In this document: in pieces, positions 41,390-51,448 of the stretch
How positions within the stretch are numbered: position 1 is the first letter of the stretch
Layout of the letters: the number at the start of each line of letters is the position of its first letter
Assembly: GCF_001999725.1 (NCBI RefSeq)
Contig: NZ_MDDP01000018.1
Location: 42,794 to 106,793 of the forward strand
Direction of reading: 5' to 3'
From: Cellulophaga omnivescoria
GTDB lineage: Bacteria > Bacteroidota > Bacteroidia > Flavobacteriales > Flavobacteriaceae
DNA: 64,000 bases
Notes under the pieces: model-generated
What the model saw: only the letters and a program-made list of their open reading frames with translations
Told to the model about the DNA's origin: nothing
Databases searched by the model: none
Position numbers and translations under genes: made by a program

Positions 41390-42402
41390 TTTATGATGTT
41401 AACTTCTGCTTCTATGTGGATGTTAAACTTCTTAAAAACAGTGTCTTGTATTTTTTTTGACAGTTCAAGAATTTCATTTCCAGTGGCATTGCCATAGTTT
41501 ACTAAAACTAAAGCTTGGTTTTTGTGCACACCAGCATCGCCATATCTTTTTCCTTTAAATCCGCATTGTTCTATAAGCCAGCCAGCTGGTATTTTATACG
41601 TATTATTTGGCAAGGTATAAAACGGTGCTTCAGGATTATTTTGGCTAAAGTTATCAAAAAATAATTTGTCTACTATTGGGTTCTTAAAAAAGCTGCCGCT
41701 GTTACCTAATTCAGCAGGATTAGGTAGCTTACTTTGTCTAATTGAAATAACTGCATTAGATACATCTTTTATAGTAGGTTTTGTAATGTTATTTTTTTGT
41801 AGTTCAGTTTCTATTGCACCATAAGATATTTTTAAATTATGGTCTTTTTTGGTTAGTTTTAGAACTACAGATGTAATAATGTATTCTCCCTTTCCTTCAT
41901 TTTTAAAGAAAGAATCTCGGTAGCCAAATTTACATTCTTCTTTAGTAAAGCTATGTATATCTCCAGTTTTTATGTGTAATGCATTACAGCTTACAAAGGA
42001 GTCTTTTAGTTCTACGCCATATGCGCCAATGTTTTGTATAGGAGCAGTACCTGTGTTACCTGGTATGAGAGACATATTTTCTAGTCCGCCATAATTATGG
42101 TCTAAAGACCAAAGTACAAGATTATGCCAATTTTCACCAGCCATAACAGTTAACCAAACATTATTTTTGTCTTCTTTTAAGATACTTATACCTTTTATTG
42201 CAATGTGTATTACCAAAGCACTAATATTAGTGGTAATAAGCATATTGCTACCACCACTAATAATAAATTTGTTAGGATAATTTGGTAATGCTACAGCTTT
42301 TTTAAGTTCTTCTACAGATGTTACTTTGCAGAAGTATGATGCTTTAGCGTCTATACCAAAAGTGTTGTATTCCTTTAATGATATGTTTTCTTTAATAGTC
42401 AT
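41386..42402 (-). CDS. murB: UDP-N-acetylenolpyruvoylglucosamine reductase
   Basis: FAD- and NADPH-dependent enzyme making UDP-MurNAc for peptidoglycan. 338 aa, the E. coli type (type I) length. FAD-binding motifs: FIISGGSNMLITTNI near residue 43, SLIPGNTGTAPIQNIGAYG near residue 107, and GYRDSFFKNEGKG near residue 160. NPAELGNSGSFFKNPIV near residue 230 carries the catalytic Ser (GSFFKNP). Its ATG shares one base with the stop of the aminotransferase gene (TAATG), so the two are translationally coupled. Confidence 0.95.
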   Translation of the reverse strand: MTIKENISLKEYNTFGIDAKASYFCKVTSVEELKKAVALPNYPNKFIISGGSNMLITTNISALVIHIAIKGISILKEDKNNVWLTVMAGENWHNLVLWSLDHNYGGLENMSLIPGNTGTAPIQNIGAYGVELKDSFVSCNALHIKTGDIHSFTKEECKFGYRDSFFKNEGKGEYIITSVVLKLTKKDHNLKISYGAIETELQKNNITKPTIKDVSNAVISIRQSKLPNPAELGNSGSFFKNPIVDKLFFDNFSQNNPEAPFYTLPNNTYKIPAGWLIEQCGFKGKRYGDAGVHKNQALVLVNYGNATGNEILELSKKIQDTVFKKFNIHIEAEVNIIK

Positions 42403-43592
42403 TAATCTTGGTATACAGCTAAGGCTTCTTTAATAATATGTACAGCTCTTTTTAGGCTTTCTTTATCTAAAACGTATGCTATTCTAATTTGATTTTTACC
42501 TAAGCCTTTTGTTGCGTAAAAGCCAGCTGCAGGAGCAACCATTACAGTTTCGTTATCTATATTAAAATCTTCTAGTAGCCATTGTGCAAATTTATCTGCG
42601 TCTTTAATAGGTAATTCTGCTATACAATAAAATGCTCCTTGTGGTTTAGCTACGCGTACACCATTTACTTGCTCTAGCTCTGTTATTAGTATGTTTCTGC
42701 GTTCTACATATTCTTCAATAACATCTGTAAAATAGCTATTAGGTGTGTCTAAAGCCGCTTCACTAGCAATTTGTGCATATGTTGGCGGAGATAGTCTTGC
42801 CTGGGCAAATTTAAGTGCTGTTTTTACAAGTTCTTTGTTTTTAGAAACAAGGCATCCAATGCGAGCTCCACACATACTGTATCTTTTAGAAACAGAATCT
42901 ACTATAATGGCATTTTCTTCTAAACCTTCTTCCTGTAAAATAGAGTAGTGCTCTTTACCGTCGTATGTAAACTCTCTGTAAACTTCATCTGCAATTAAAA
43001 ACAAATTGTGCTTTTTTACAATTGCAGCTAGTTTTTTAATTTCTTCTTTACTATATAAGTATCCTGTAGGGTTACCTGGGTTACAAATTAAAATTGCTTT
43101 TGTTTTTGAAGTAATTAATTTTTCAAACTCTTCTATTGCAGGTAGTGCAAAATTATCTTCTATTTTAGATACAACAGGAACCACATTTACACCAGCTGCA
43201 GTAGCAAAGCCGTTGTAATTTGCATAAAAAGGTTCTGGTATAATAATTTCATCATCAGCATCAGCAATGCTACCCATTACAAAGGCTAAAGCTTCAGAGC
43301 CTCCAGTTGTCACAATAATTTCTTGTGCGGTAACATTTATATGCTGCTTTTTATAATAAGCAGCTATTTTTTCTCTATATGTTTCAGACCCCTCTGTTCT
43401 GCTATAGGCAATAACATCTAATTTATTATTTTTTACTGCATCTAAAGCTACTTGGGGAGTTTTAATATCTGGCTGACCAATATTTAAGTGAATAACATTT
43501 ATTCCTCTTTTCTTAGCATTTTCTGCATAAGGTACCAATTTACGAATTGGTGATTCTGGCATTGCTAGCCCTTTTGTTGAAATTGATGGCAT
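42402..43592 (-). CDS. Class I/II PLP-dependent aminotransferase
   Basis: 396 aa, fold type I. NIGQPDIKTPQVALDAVK near residue 38, VTTGGSEALAFVMGSIAD near residue 92, ICNPGNPTGYLYSKEEI near residue 167 and DEVYREFTYDG near residue 199 are typical, and the PLP Lys is in DSVSKRYSMCGARIG near residue 230. Close to aspartate/aromatic aminotransferases of the AspC Ib type, but the amino-acid specificity cannot be read. It is translationally coupled to murB, an arrangement worth noting for cell-wall amino-acid supply, though that is a guess. Confidence 0.93.
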   Translation of the reverse strand: MPSISTKGLAMPESPIRKLVPYAENAKKRGINVIHLNIGQPDIKTPQVALDAVKNNKLDVIAYSRTEGSETYREKIAAYYKKQHINVTAQEIIVTTGGSEALAFVMGSIADADDEIIIPEPFYANYNGFATAAGVNVVPVVSKIEDNFALPAIEEFEKLITSKTKAILICNPGNPTGYLYSKEEIKKLAAIVKKHNLFLIADEVYREFTYDGKEHYSILQEEGLEENAIIVDSVSKRYSMCGARIGCLVSKNKELVKTALKFAQARLSPPTYAQIASEAALDTPNSYFTDVIEEYVERRNILITELEQVNGVRVAKPQGAFYCIAELPIKDADKFAQWLLEDFNIDNETVMVAPAAGFYATKGLGKNQIRIAYVLDKESLKRAVHIIKEALAVYQD

Positions 43593-43738
43593 AAAAAAAT
43601 ATTTTAGGCAAAAATGAGAAATACAAGCATAGAAAACAACACCATAATGTTTAATTTTTATCTATTTAAGATCATAAATTAAGTAGGTTAACATTTTTTT
43701 TTGTATTTTATATGGGTATATGCTGAAAATCAGTACCA

Positions 43739-45067
43739 ATGAAACTAAAAGCTTTAATTTTTTGTCTGCTTTTTCCTTTTTTATCAGGAGCTCAAAATTT
43801 TGAGTTACCAGAAGGTAAAAAGTATGAAAAAATTAAGTTTAAATTAATTAACAACCTCATTGTTTTACCAGCAAAGATCAATGGTGCTCAATTTACTTTT
43901 ATATTAGACACTGGTGTAAGTAAACCTATACTTTTTAATTTTTCTAATCAAGATTCAGTAGATATTAAAAACGTATCAGAAATTACGATTAAAGGTCTTG
44001 GTGGAGGTGAGCCAATAAGAGCTCTAAAATCTAAAGGAAACTTATTAGAGTTAAATTCGTTTAAAAACACTAATCAGTTAGTTTATATTGTTTTGGAAAA
44101 AGATTTAAATTTTTCTCCAAAATTAGGTGTTCCTATACACGGTATTTTAGGGTACGACTTTTTTAAAAATCATATTGTAGAGATTAATTACACAAATACC
44201 TTTATTAAAGTTTACAACCCCAATACTTACAAGCAATCTAAAAATAAAAAAATAGAATATTTACCGCTAAGTTTAGAGCGTAAAAAAGCCTATATAGAAG
44301 CGGCTGCGTTATTAAAACAAAATACTGTACCTGTAAAATTGTTAATAGACACGGGTAGTAGTGACGCTGTTTGGCTTTTTGAAAATAAAGTAAAAGGTAT
44401 TGCTGTGCAACATAAGTATTTTGAAGACTTTTTAGGAAAAGGTTTAAGTGGAGATATATATGGTAAAAGGACCAAAATAGATCAGTTTAAGTTAGGAAGT
44501 TATACTATAAATAATACCAAAACAGCTTTTCCAGATAGCATATCTGTAAAGTATTTAGCTAAAAAAGGAGAACGTAATGGTAGTCTTGGAGGAGAAGTTT
44601 TAAAACGATTTAATTGGGTTTTTGACTATCCTAACCAACAAGTTTCTTTCAAAAAAAATTCTAACTATAAAAAGCCTTTTTGGTTTAGAACTAGTGGTAT
44701 GGCTTTACAACACGGAGGGATGCGCTATATTAAACAAAGTAAGCTAAAGCAGCAAAAAGGTTTTAGCGGAGTAAGTAAAAATGGTTCTGCGTCTAAAGTA
44801 ACTGTTAGTTATGATAATGAAGTGGTTATAAGTTTGGTACCGCAAATAGTTGTCTCTGATCTTAGAGAGGGTAGTCCGGCAAAAGATGCAGGTTTAAAAG
44901 TAGGAGATGTTATTTTGCAGGTAAATAAAAAAGAAGCTCATAAATATAAGTTACAAGAATTAACACATATGGTAGATGATGTGCCAGGCAAAAAGGTTAT
45001 GGTTTTAGTAGAGCGTCGGGGAGAAAAATTACTTTTTAATTTGCGTATTAAAAACTTGTTTAAATAA
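43739..45067 (+). CDS. Secreted retropepsin-like aspartic protease with PDZ domain
   Basis: 442 aa, signal peptide MKLKALIFCLLFPFLSGAQ. It has two pepsin-type half-sites in one chain: FILDTGVSKPILF near residue 60 and LLIDTGSSDAVWLF near residue 202, each with the DTG catalytic Asp. A PDZ domain follows at about residues 350-435 (VPQIVVSDLREGSPAKDAGL, VGDVILQVNKKEAHKYKL). Such aspartyl-protease/PDZ proteins are common in Bacteroidetes and act in the periplasm or at the surface on unknown substrates. Alternative view: a substrate-binding pseudo-protease, but both DTG motifs are intact. A terminator follows. Confidence 0.92.
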   Translation: MKLKALIFCLLFPFLSGAQNFELPEGKKYEKIKFKLINNLIVLPAKINGAQFTFILDTGVSKPILFNFSNQDSVDIKNVSEITIKGLGGGEPIRALKSKGNLLELNSFKNTNQLVYIVLEKDLNFSPKLGVPIHGILGYDFFKNHIVEINYTNTFIKVYNPNTYKQSKNKKIEYLPLSLERKKAYIEAAALLKQNTVPVKLLIDTGSSDAVWLFENKVKGIAVQHKYFEDFLGKGLSGDIYGKRTKIDQFKLGSYTINNTKTAFPDSISVKYLAKKGERNGSLGGEVLKRFNWVFDYPNQQVSFKKNSNYKKPFWFRTSGMALQHGGMRYIKQSKLKQQKGFSGVSKNGSASKVTVSYDNEVVISLVPQIVVSDLREGSPAKDAGLKVGDVILQVNKKEAHKYKLQELTHMVDDVPGKKVMVLVERRGEKLLFNLRIKNLFK

Positions 45068-45101
45068 AAAAAGCACCCTAAAAAGGATGCTTTTATTTTT
45101 T
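45062..45101. terminator. Bidirectional terminator between retropepsin and DUF1573 genes
   Basis: AAAAGCA and TGCTTTT pair around CCCTAAAAAGGA (CC/GG extends the stem, one mismatch). T-runs follow on both strands, serving the two convergent genes. Confidence 0.85.
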
Positions 45102-45116
45102 TGTGGTGTGTTGTAA

Positions 45117-45515
45117 TTATTGTGCTACAGATTTAGCTTCTACAAGTTCACCTTTTATTTTTAAAACCTTAGTTGGCGTTTCTGCATTAGATATAACAGT
45201 AATTGCTTTTCTAATAGGGCCAGCTGGTCTTTTAGTGTCATATTTTACTTCAATTACACCAGTTTTACCAGGCATAATAGGCTCTTTTGGTTTTTTAGGA
45301 ATAGTACATCCACAGCTAGAGTTTACCTTGCTAATAATTAAAGGAGCATCTCCAGTATTTGTAAATTCAAAAACTCTAACACCGTTGCCACCACGTTCAA
45401 CTTTTCCGTAGTCTACAGTTTCAGTTTTAAATTCAATTTTAGCCTTTTTGTCTTGTGCACTTAGGTTAAATGCTAGTAGGCCAACAAATAATACTAATAC
45501 TATCTTTTTCATCAT
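45117..45515 (-). CDS. Secreted DUF1573 protein
   Basis: 132 aa with signal peptide MKKIVLVLFVGLLAFNLSAQ (two ATGs in tandem at 45515 and 45512). The body is a single Ig-like DUF1573 domain: VDYGKVERGGNGVRVFEFTN, DAPLIISKVNSSCGCTIPKK with the conserved SSCGCT, and GVIEVKYDTKRPAGPIRKAI. Role in Bacteroidetes is unknown; these domains occur widely in secreted and outer-membrane-linked proteins. A TATATTTG element lies 20 bases before the start. Convergent with the retropepsin gene. Confidence 0.93.
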   Translation of the reverse strand: MMKKIVLVLFVGLLAFNLSAQDKKAKIEFKTETVDYGKVERGGNGVRVFEFTNTGDAPLIISKVNSSCGCTIPKKPKEPIMPGKTGVIEVKYDTKRPAGPIRKAITVISNAETPTKVLKIKGELVEAKSVAQ

Positions 45516-45534
45516 TTTGGGTTTAAATTAAGAT

Positions 45535-45542
45535 CAAATATA
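45535..45542 (-). promoter_or_regulatory. Candidate -7 element for DUF1573 gene
   Basis: TATATTTG on the minus strand, 19 bases from the first ATG; full TAnnTTTG match. Confidence 0.4.
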
Positions 45543-45640
45543 CTATTTACTATTTAACCTTTAAAAATTCTTTTGTTATGTAATAACGTTACTTATTTTT
45601 GTTTCGTATTTAAACACAGTAAAAATCCTTAATTTTTCTT

Positions 45641-45648
45641 TAAATTTG
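45641..45648 (+). promoter_or_regulatory. Candidate -7 element for valS
   Basis: TAAATTTG, 61 bases before the valS ATG. Aminoacyl-tRNA synthetase genes often have leader control, but no T-box-like or long hairpin structure is visible in this short leader. Confidence 0.4.
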
Positions 45649-45709
45649 CAGGCTTTATTGTTAAAATTAAATACTCACGCTAAGAGTAATACAAAAACTA
45701 TACCAAAGA

Positions 45710-48343
45710 ATGGAACTTGCATCAAAATACAACTCTCAAAAATCTGAAAACCAGTGGTATGACTATTGGTTAAAACATAAATATTTTCATTCTACTCCAG
45801 ATGACAGAGAGCCATATACCATTGTAATACCACCGCCAAATGTTACAGGTGTGTTACATATGGGGCATATGTTAAATAATACAATACAAGATGTTTTAAT
45901 ACGTAGAGCGCGTTTGCAAGGTAAAAATGCGTGTTGGGTTCCAGGTACAGACCACGCTTCTATAGCTACAGAAGCTAAAGTTGTTGCTAAGCTAAAAGAA
46001 CAAGGAATTAATAAAGCAGATTTAAGTAGAGAGGAGTTTTTAAAACACGCTTGGGATTGGACACATGAGTATGGTGGTGTTATTTTAGATCAACTTAAAA
46101 AATTAGGTTGCTCTTGTGACTGGGATCGTACTTCCTTTACAATGGATGACCATATGTCTGAATCTGTAATAAAAGTTTTTGTAGACCTTTATAATAAAGG
46201 GAAAATTTACCGTGGTTACCGTATGGTAAACTGGGATCCAGAAGCACAAACTACCTTGTCTGATGAAGAAGTTATTCATATAGAAAAACAAGGAAACCTA
46301 TATTATATCAATTATAAAATTGAAGGATCTGATGATACGTTAACTATAGCCACTACACGCCCTGAAACTATTTTTGGAGATACTGCAATATGTATAAACC
46401 CAAATGATGAACGTTTTACTCATTTAAAAGGTAAAAAAGCAATAGTGCCTATTGTAAATAGAGTTATACCTATTATAGAGGATGAATATGTAGATCTTGA
46501 GTTTGGTACAGGTTGTTTAAAAGTGACACCTGCACATGATGTAAATGATAAAAACTTAGGAGATAAGCATAATTTAGAAGTAATAGATATTTTTAATGCA
46601 GATGCAACTTTAAATAGTTTTGGCTTGCATTATGAGGGTAAAGACAGGTTTGTTGTACGTAAAGAGATTGTTAAAGAGTTAGAAGAAAAAGGTTTTTTAA
46701 TAAAAACAGAACAACATTTAAATAAAGTTGGTACATCAGAACGTACAAAAGCTGTTATAGAACCAAGATTGTCAGATCAGTGGTTTTTAAAAATGGAAGA
46801 ATTGGCTAAGCCAGCTATAGAGGCTGTACTTGGAGGTAATGCTGAGGTTAAATTATTTCCTAAAAAGTTTGAAAACACTTATCGTCACTGGATGGAAAAT
46901 ATTCGCGACTGGAATATTTCTCGTCAATTGTGGTGGGGGCAACAAATACCTGCGTATTATTTTGGAGATGGCGCAGATGATTTTGTTGTAGCAGAAAATA
47001 AAGAAGATGCGCTAAAATTAGCTCAACAAAAATCTGGTAATGCTACATTAAAAGCAGATGATCTTCGCCAAGATGAGGATGCATTAGATACTTGGTTTTC
47101 TTCTTGGTTGTGGCCAATGAGCGTTTTTAATGGTATTTTAGAACCAGAAAACGAAGAAATTAAATACTACTACCCAACAAACGATTTAGTTACTGGCCCA
47201 GATATTTTATTCTTTTGGGTAGCTCGTATGATAGTTGCTGGGTATGAGTATAAAGATCAAAAACCTTTTGAAAACGTTTATCTGACTGGTTTGGTTAGGG
47301 ATAAACAAAGACGTAAAATGTCTAAATCATTAGGGAATTCTCCAGATGCTTTAAAGTTAATTGAAGAATATGGCGCAGATGGAGTAAGAGTTGGGCTTTT
47401 ATTAAGTTCTGCTGCAGGTAATGATTTAATGTTTGATGAAGCTCTTTGTCAACAAGGTAAAAACTTTGCAAATAAAATTTGGAATGGATTTAGGCTAATA
47501 AAAGGTTGGGAAGTGGCAGATATAGCACAACCTGAAGCTTCTAAAATAGGATTAGAGTGGTATAATGCTAAGTTTAATAAAACGCTTTTAGATATTGAAG
47601 ATCACTTTAGTAAATATCGTATTTCTGATGCGCTAATGGCCATTTATAAATTAGTTTGGGATGATTATAGTTCTTGGTTATTAGAAATTGTAAAACCTGC
47701 CTACCAAAAGCCAATAGATAAAACTACGTACAATGCTTTAATTTCAGTTTTTGAGCAAAACTTAAAATTATTGCATCCGTTTATGCCTTTCCTAACGGAA
47801 GAAGTTTGGCAACATATAGAGGATCGTACACCAGAACAGGCATTAGTTGTGGCACAATGGCCAAAACAGCAAAAGGTTGATGAAGCTGTAATTTTAAATT
47901 TTGATTTTGCTGCCGAAGTGGTGTCTGGGGTAAGAACCATAAGAAAAGAGAAAAACATACCAATGAAAGAAGCTTTAGAATTGTCTGTATTAAATGCAGA
48001 AAATGTATCTAAAGAGTTGGATGTGGTAATTGCTAAACTTACCAATGTATCTTCAATTTCTTATACAGATATAGCTGTAGATGGGGCACTATCTTTTAGA
48101 GTAAAGTCTAATGAGTATTTTATACCAATGGTTGGTGCAATAGATATTGAAGCAGAAATAAAAAAGATTGAAGAAGAGCTTAAATACACTAAAGGCTTTT
48201 TAATTTCTGTACAAAAGAAACTAAGTAATGAGCGTTTTGTAAATAATGCGCCAGAAAAGGTTATTGAAATAGAGCGTAAAAAACAAGCAGACGCAGAAGC
48301 AAAAATAGAAACGTTAGAAAAGAGTTTAAAAGGCTTACAATAG
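45710..48343 (+). CDS. valS: Valyl-tRNA synthetase
   Basis: Class I synthetase that charges tRNA-Val. 877 aa, full length. HIGH motif as [15 protein letters not shown] near residue 42, KMSKS as [10 protein letters not shown] near residue 532, the editing (CP1) domain with [15 protein letters not shown] near residue 212, an anticodon-binding domain, and the C-terminal coiled coil typical of ValRS ([18 protein letters not shown], then [19 protein letters not shown]). Monocistronic, with a terminator directly after it. Confidence 0.98.
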   Translation: MELASKYNSQKSENQWYDYWLKHKYFHSTPDDREPYTIVIPPPNVTGVLHMGHMLNNTIQDVLIRRARLQGKNACWVPGTDHASIATEAKVVAKLKEQGINKADLSREEFLKHAWDWTHEYGGVILDQLKKLGCSCDWDRTSFTMDDHMSESVIKVFVDLYNKGKIYRGYRMVNWDPEAQTTLSDEEVIHIEKQGNLYYINYKIEGSDDTLTIATTRPETIFGDTAICINPNDERFTHLKGKKAIVPIVNRVIPIIEDEYVDLEFGTGCLKVTPAHDVNDKNLGDKHNLEVIDIFNADATLNSFGLHYEGKDRFVVRKEIVKELEEKGFLIKTEQHLNKVGTSERTKAVIEPRLSDQWFLKMEELAKPAIEAVLGGNAEVKLFPKKFENTYRHWMENIRDWNISRQLWWGQQIPAYYFGDGADDFVVAENKEDALKLAQQKSGNATLKADDLRQDEDALDTWFSSWLWPMSVFNGILEPENEEIKYYYPTNDLVTGPDILFFWVARMIVAGYEYKDQKPFENVYLTGLVRDKQRRKMSKSLGNSPDALKLIEEYGADGVRVGLLLSSAAGNDLMFDEALCQQGKNFANKIWNGFRLIKGWEVADIAQPEASKIGLEWYNAKFNKTLLDIEDHFSKYRISDALMAIYKLVWDDYSSWLLEIVKPAYQKPIDKTTYNALISVFEQNLKLLHPFMPFLTEEVWQHIEDRTPEQALVVAQWPKQQKVDEAVILNFDFAAEVVSGVRTIRKEKNIPMKEALELSVLNAENVSKELDVVIAKLTNVSSISYTDIAVDGALSFRVKSNEYFIPMVGAIDIEAEIKKIEEELKYTKGFLISVQKKLSNERFVNNAPEKVIEIERKKQADAEAKIETLEKSLKGLQ

Positions 48344-48366
48344 TTTTTTTATGTTGATAAATATGC

Positions 48367-48397
48367 AAAAGCTACTCTTGTTAGAGTAGCTTTTTTT
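48367..48397 (+). terminator. Intrinsic terminator after valS
   Basis: AAAAGCTACTC pairs with GAGTAGCTTTT around TTGTTA and runs into seven T. Confidence 0.92.
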
Positions 48398-48435
48398 GTT
48401 AAAAATTATGTTGTAATGAGTTTGCTTTTTTTTAC

Positions 48436-48443
48436 TATATTTG
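48436..48443 (+). promoter_or_regulatory. Candidate -7 element for sterol desaturase-family gene
   Basis: TATATTTG, 16 bases before the ATG at 48460; the transcript would have a very short leader. Confidence 0.4.
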
Positions 48444-48459
48444 AGTAAACCAGACATTT

Positions 48460-49728
48460 ATGATTAGCTATACTACTGCTCTTTTGTACGCTATTCCTTT
48501 TTTTATGCTTTTAATGGCTCTAGAAATAGCTTACGGATATTTCGTAAAAAAACAAATGTACAATATCCTAGATACCGTATCTAGTATAAGTTCTGGTTTT
48601 ACAAATATTATAAAAGATTCTCTAGGAATAGGACTATTAATTGTGTCTTATCCTTTTTTAGTTAAACACTTAGCACTATTTAATATTGGTAACTCTTGGG
48701 GTGTTTGGCTCATTGGCTTTTTATTTATAGACTTTGCAGGCTATTGGAACCATAGACTGAGTCATAAAATTAATATTTTTTGGAACCAACATGTAATTCA
48801 TCACAGTAGTGAAGAATTTAATTTATCTTGTGCATTACGTCAATCAATTTCTAATTTAATTGGTTATGTACCTTTATTGTTGCTTCCTGCAGCTCTTTTG
48901 GGAGTTCCAGAACAAGTAATTGCTGTTTTAGCACCCTTGCATTTGTTTGCTCAATTTTGGTATCATACAAGGCATATAGGTAAGTTGGGTTGGTTAGAGT
49001 ATGTAATTGTTACGCCATCTCAGCATAGAGTACATCATGCAATTAATCCGGAATATATAGATAAAAATTTAGGTCAGATTTTTAGTTTCTGGGATCGTTT
49101 GTTTGGTACTTTTCAAGAAGAGTTAGATGATGTTCCACCGCAATACGGGGTTTTAAAACCTGCAGCTACTTGGAATCCTGTTCATATAAACTTTCAACAC
49201 TTTTGGAGATTGGTAAAAGATGCTTGGTATACTAAAAGCATATGGGATAAAATTAGAATTTGGTTTATGCCAACAGGTTGGAGGCCTCAGGATGTTAAAG
49301 AGAAATATCCAATAGCAATTATACAAGATGTGTATTCTTATGAAAGATATACAACAAAAGCTTCAAAATTATTTAAAGGATATATTCTTTTTCAGATGTT
49401 TGCTACATTAGGACTTATGCTTTTTTTGTTTTACAATTTTGAAAACATAGGGTTTGGGGCGGCTCTTTTATACGGCGTATTTATTTTTATTGGTATTTAT
49501 GGTTATACCACTCTAATGGATAGAAAAAAATATGCGTTAACCATAGAAGTTGTACGAAGTATATTGGGTATAGCTTATTTAATAATACAAAACGGTTGGT
49601 TTGGTATGCAAACCTATTTTACAGGTGCTACAAGCGTAATTTTAAGTTATTTTTTAATAACAATAACTGCTACAGTTTATTTTTCGTTATTAGAAAAAGA
49701 GTTTTTTAACTCTAAAATTGTTGCCTAG
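48460..49728 (+). CDS. Sterol desaturase/fatty acid hydroxylase-family membrane protein
   Basis: 422 aa integral membrane di-iron enzyme of the fatty-acid-hydroxylase superfamily. The histidine boxes are HRLSH (98-102), HVIHH (111-115) and HRVHH near residue 190 (TPSQHRVHHAINPE), with an intervening FWYHTRHIGKLGW. Hydrophobic segments: 8-25, 55-72, 82-95, 130-155, and four more in the C-terminal 100 residues, which is an extension beyond the common 300-aa form (similar in layout to the TMEM195/alkylglycerol monooxygenase group). The substrate is probably a lipid; unknown. Its stop abuts the convergent ACBP gene with no gap. Confidence 0.9.
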   Translation: MISYTTALLYAIPFFMLLMALEIAYGYFVKKQMYNILDTVSSISSGFTNIIKDSLGIGLLIVSYPFLVKHLALFNIGNSWGVWLIGFLFIDFAGYWNHRLSHKINIFWNQHVIHHSSEEFNLSCALRQSISNLIGYVPLLLLPAALLGVPEQVIAVLAPLHLFAQFWYHTRHIGKLGWLEYVIVTPSQHRVHHAINPEYIDKNLGQIFSFWDRLFGTFQEELDDVPPQYGVLKPAATWNPVHINFQHFWRLVKDAWYTKSIWDKIRIWFMPTGWRPQDVKEKYPIAIIQDVYSYERYTTKASKLFKGYILFQMFATLGLMLFLFYNFENIGFGAALLYGVFIFIGIYGYTTLMDRKKYALTIEVVRSILGIAYLIIQNGWFGMQTYFTGATSVILSYFLITITATVYFSLLEKEFFNSKIVA

Positions 49729-49995
49729 CTACTTTTTAAGTATAATTTCTTTATGCACTAAACTAATGTAGTTTTTCATAGCTTGTTTTGGCGATAAATT
49801 TTTGGCTTGTATTAATGCATTGGCTTTAAAAGCATTAATTAAAGGTGTTCTACTACCAGGGTTATCAAAGTTTTTATGTGCTATACGGTAGTATGCATAC
49901 AGTTTTAATAATAAATCTGCAGGCAGAGGTTCTGTATAGTTATTAACGTGCTCTACAGACTCTAAAAACTCTTTATGTAGTTTGTCATTAGTCAT
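49729..49995 (-). CDS. Acyl-CoA-binding protein (ACBP)
   Basis: 88 aa from ATG 49993-49995 (MTNDKLHKEFLESVEHVNNY); this start overlaps the psd stop by 8 bp and gives the normal four-helix ACBP length, while the 50034 start adds 13 residues with no family match. LPADLLLKLYAYYRIAHKNF (about residues 24-43) with later KANALIQAKNLS and AMKNYISLVHK is the acyl-CoA-binding signature (YAYYKQA region and Lys/Tyr contacts). It carries medium- to long-chain acyl-CoA in the cytosol. Position after psd and cdsA puts it in a phospholipid context. Confidence 0.9.
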   Translation of the reverse strand: MTNDKLHKEFLESVEHVNNYTEPLPADLLLKLYAYYRIAHKNFDNPGSRTPLINAFKANALIQAKNLSPKQAMKNYISLVHKEIILKK

Positions 49996-50653
49996 CTTGG
50001 CTCGGTAACGTAGCAATGCATGTTTTTGCTCCAACCACCTTTTGGTTTAATTTTACGGTAACAACAGTATCTAAAGGTAAGTAAACATCTACTCTAGATC
50101 CAAATTTTATAAATCCAGCATCTTCTCCTTGGTGTACGCTATCACCAACTTTAGCGTAGTTAACAATTCTTTTAGCTAATGCACCGGCAATTTGTCTGTA
50201 TAAAATATCTCCAAACTTTGGCGTGTTTATTACAACAGTAGTACGTTCATTTTCTGTGCTTGCTTTTGGGTGCCATGCAACTAAATATTTTCCAGGGTGG
50301 TATTTAGAGTACTTAATAGAGCCAGATGCAGCGTACCTTGTAACATGTACGTTAACAGGAGACATAAATATAGATATTTGCTTGCGTTTACCTTTAAAAT
50401 ATTCTGGCTCTTCTACGTCTTCAATAACAACTACTTTTCCATCTACGGGAGCTAAAATGTCATCAAAGGTTCTTTTTACTTTTCTTTTAGGATTTCTAAA
50501 GAATTGTAATATCAAAATTAAAAAAAATAGAGCTGTAACTTGTAACCCTATTTTTAACCAGTTTAATGTAACAAAATACTCTGCAGATACTATTGCTGCA
50601 ACTACTAAAATAAAGGTGATGATAATAATTTTAAGCCCCTCCTTATGAAACAT
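49988..50653 (-). CDS. psd: Phosphatidylserine decarboxylase (short form)
   Basis: Converts phosphatidylserine to phosphatidylethanolamine at the inner membrane. 221 aa, the short archaeal/Bacteroidetes type. Two hydrophobic helices span residues 7-25 and 33-48. LAPVDGKVVVIEDVEE near residue 70, MSPVNVHVTRYAASG near residue 98 and YHPGKYLVAWHPKASTENER near 118 are conserved. The self-cleavage site is the Gly-Ser in FIKFGSRVD near residue 185, which yields the pyruvoyl group. Start overlaps the cdsA stop by 11 bp. No pssA is seen in the window. Confidence 0.95.
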   Translation of the reverse strand: MFHKEGLKIIIITFILVVAAIVSAEYFVTLNWLKIGLQVTALFFLILILQFFRNPKRKVKRTFDDILAPVDGKVVVIEDVEEPEYFKGKRKQISIFMSPVNVHVTRYAASGSIKYSKYHPGKYLVAWHPKASTENERTTVVINTPKFGDILYRQIAGALAKRIVNYAKVGDSVHQGEDAGFIKFGSRVDVYLPLDTVVTVKLNQKVVGAKTCIATLPSQDD

Positions 50654-51446
50654 GTGAAAATATAATTAATGTTAAAAATGCAAATGGTGCAGCAAAGACT
50701 AAACTGTCTAAGCGATCCCAAATTCCTCCGTGTCCTGGTAATATTGCTCCGCTATCTTTTACTTTAGCTTTTCTTTTAAATTTAGACTCTATTAAATCTC
50801 CTAAATTGCCTGTTACAACAATTACGGTTGCTAATATAAGCCATTGTATAATACTTAAATTATTTTCAAAGATAGAAATAATATATGCAGCAATTAAAGC
50901 AAATACTAATCCGCCTACTGCGCCTTCAATAGTTTTTTTTGGAGATACAGAAGGGAAAAGTTTGGTGCGTCCTAGTTTACGGCCAACTAAATACGCAAAA
51001 CTGTCATTTACCCAGATTAATATAAAAATACCCATAATCAATATTTTTTCAAAACCACCACCTCTATAAGGTATCATTGTTAAAAAAATACAGCCACCAC
51101 CTAAAAATAATAGGCCACAAAGAAATTTTTCAATAGGAGTAAACACTTTCTCTTTTTTAGAAAGCAAAAAGTACAGTAAAAGAATGTCTGTAACTAAAGT
51201 TGCTACAAGTAATATATTAATTATCCATTCTTTTTGTATTAAATAAATGTATGCCCACCAAAGAGCTAGGTATGCTACAAAAACGTAGTATCCTTTTAGT
51301 TTAACTATGCGTTTATACTCAAATAAACAAGCCAAACCAAAAGCCATAAATAAAAAATCGAATGCATCTGAATTTAAGAATACAGCTGATAATAAAAGTA
51401 CTACATATATAATACCTGTTATTGCTCTTTTGTAAATTTCTTTCAT
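50643..51446 (-). CDS. cdsA: Phosphatidate cytidylyltransferase
   Basis: Makes CDP-diacylglycerol, the precursor of all phospholipids, in the inner membrane. 267 aa with about seven or eight transmembrane segments. The family signature near the C-terminus is SKFKRKAKVKDSGAILPGHG followed by GIWDRLDSLVFAAPF (S-x-x-K-R-x(4)-K-D-x(5)-PGHGG-x(2)-DR). It starts 3 bp after the LUD-domain stop and overlaps psd by 11 bp, so it is central to the operon rsfS-ftsH-LUD-cdsA-psd-ACBP. Confidence 0.96.
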   Translation of the reverse strand: MKEIYKRAITGIIYVVLLLSAVFLNSDAFDFLFMAFGLACLFEYKRIVKLKGYYVFVAYLALWWAYIYLIQKEWIINILLVATLVTDILLLYFLLSKKEKVFTPIEKFLCGLLFLGGGCIFLTMIPYRGGGFEKILIMGIFILIWVNDSFAYLVGRKLGRTKLFPSVSPKKTIEGAVGGLVFALIAAYIISIFENNLSIIQWLILATVIVVTGNLGDLIESKFKRKAKVKDSGAILPGHGGIWDRLDSLVFAAPFAFLTLIIFSHVS

Positions 51447-51448
51447 AC

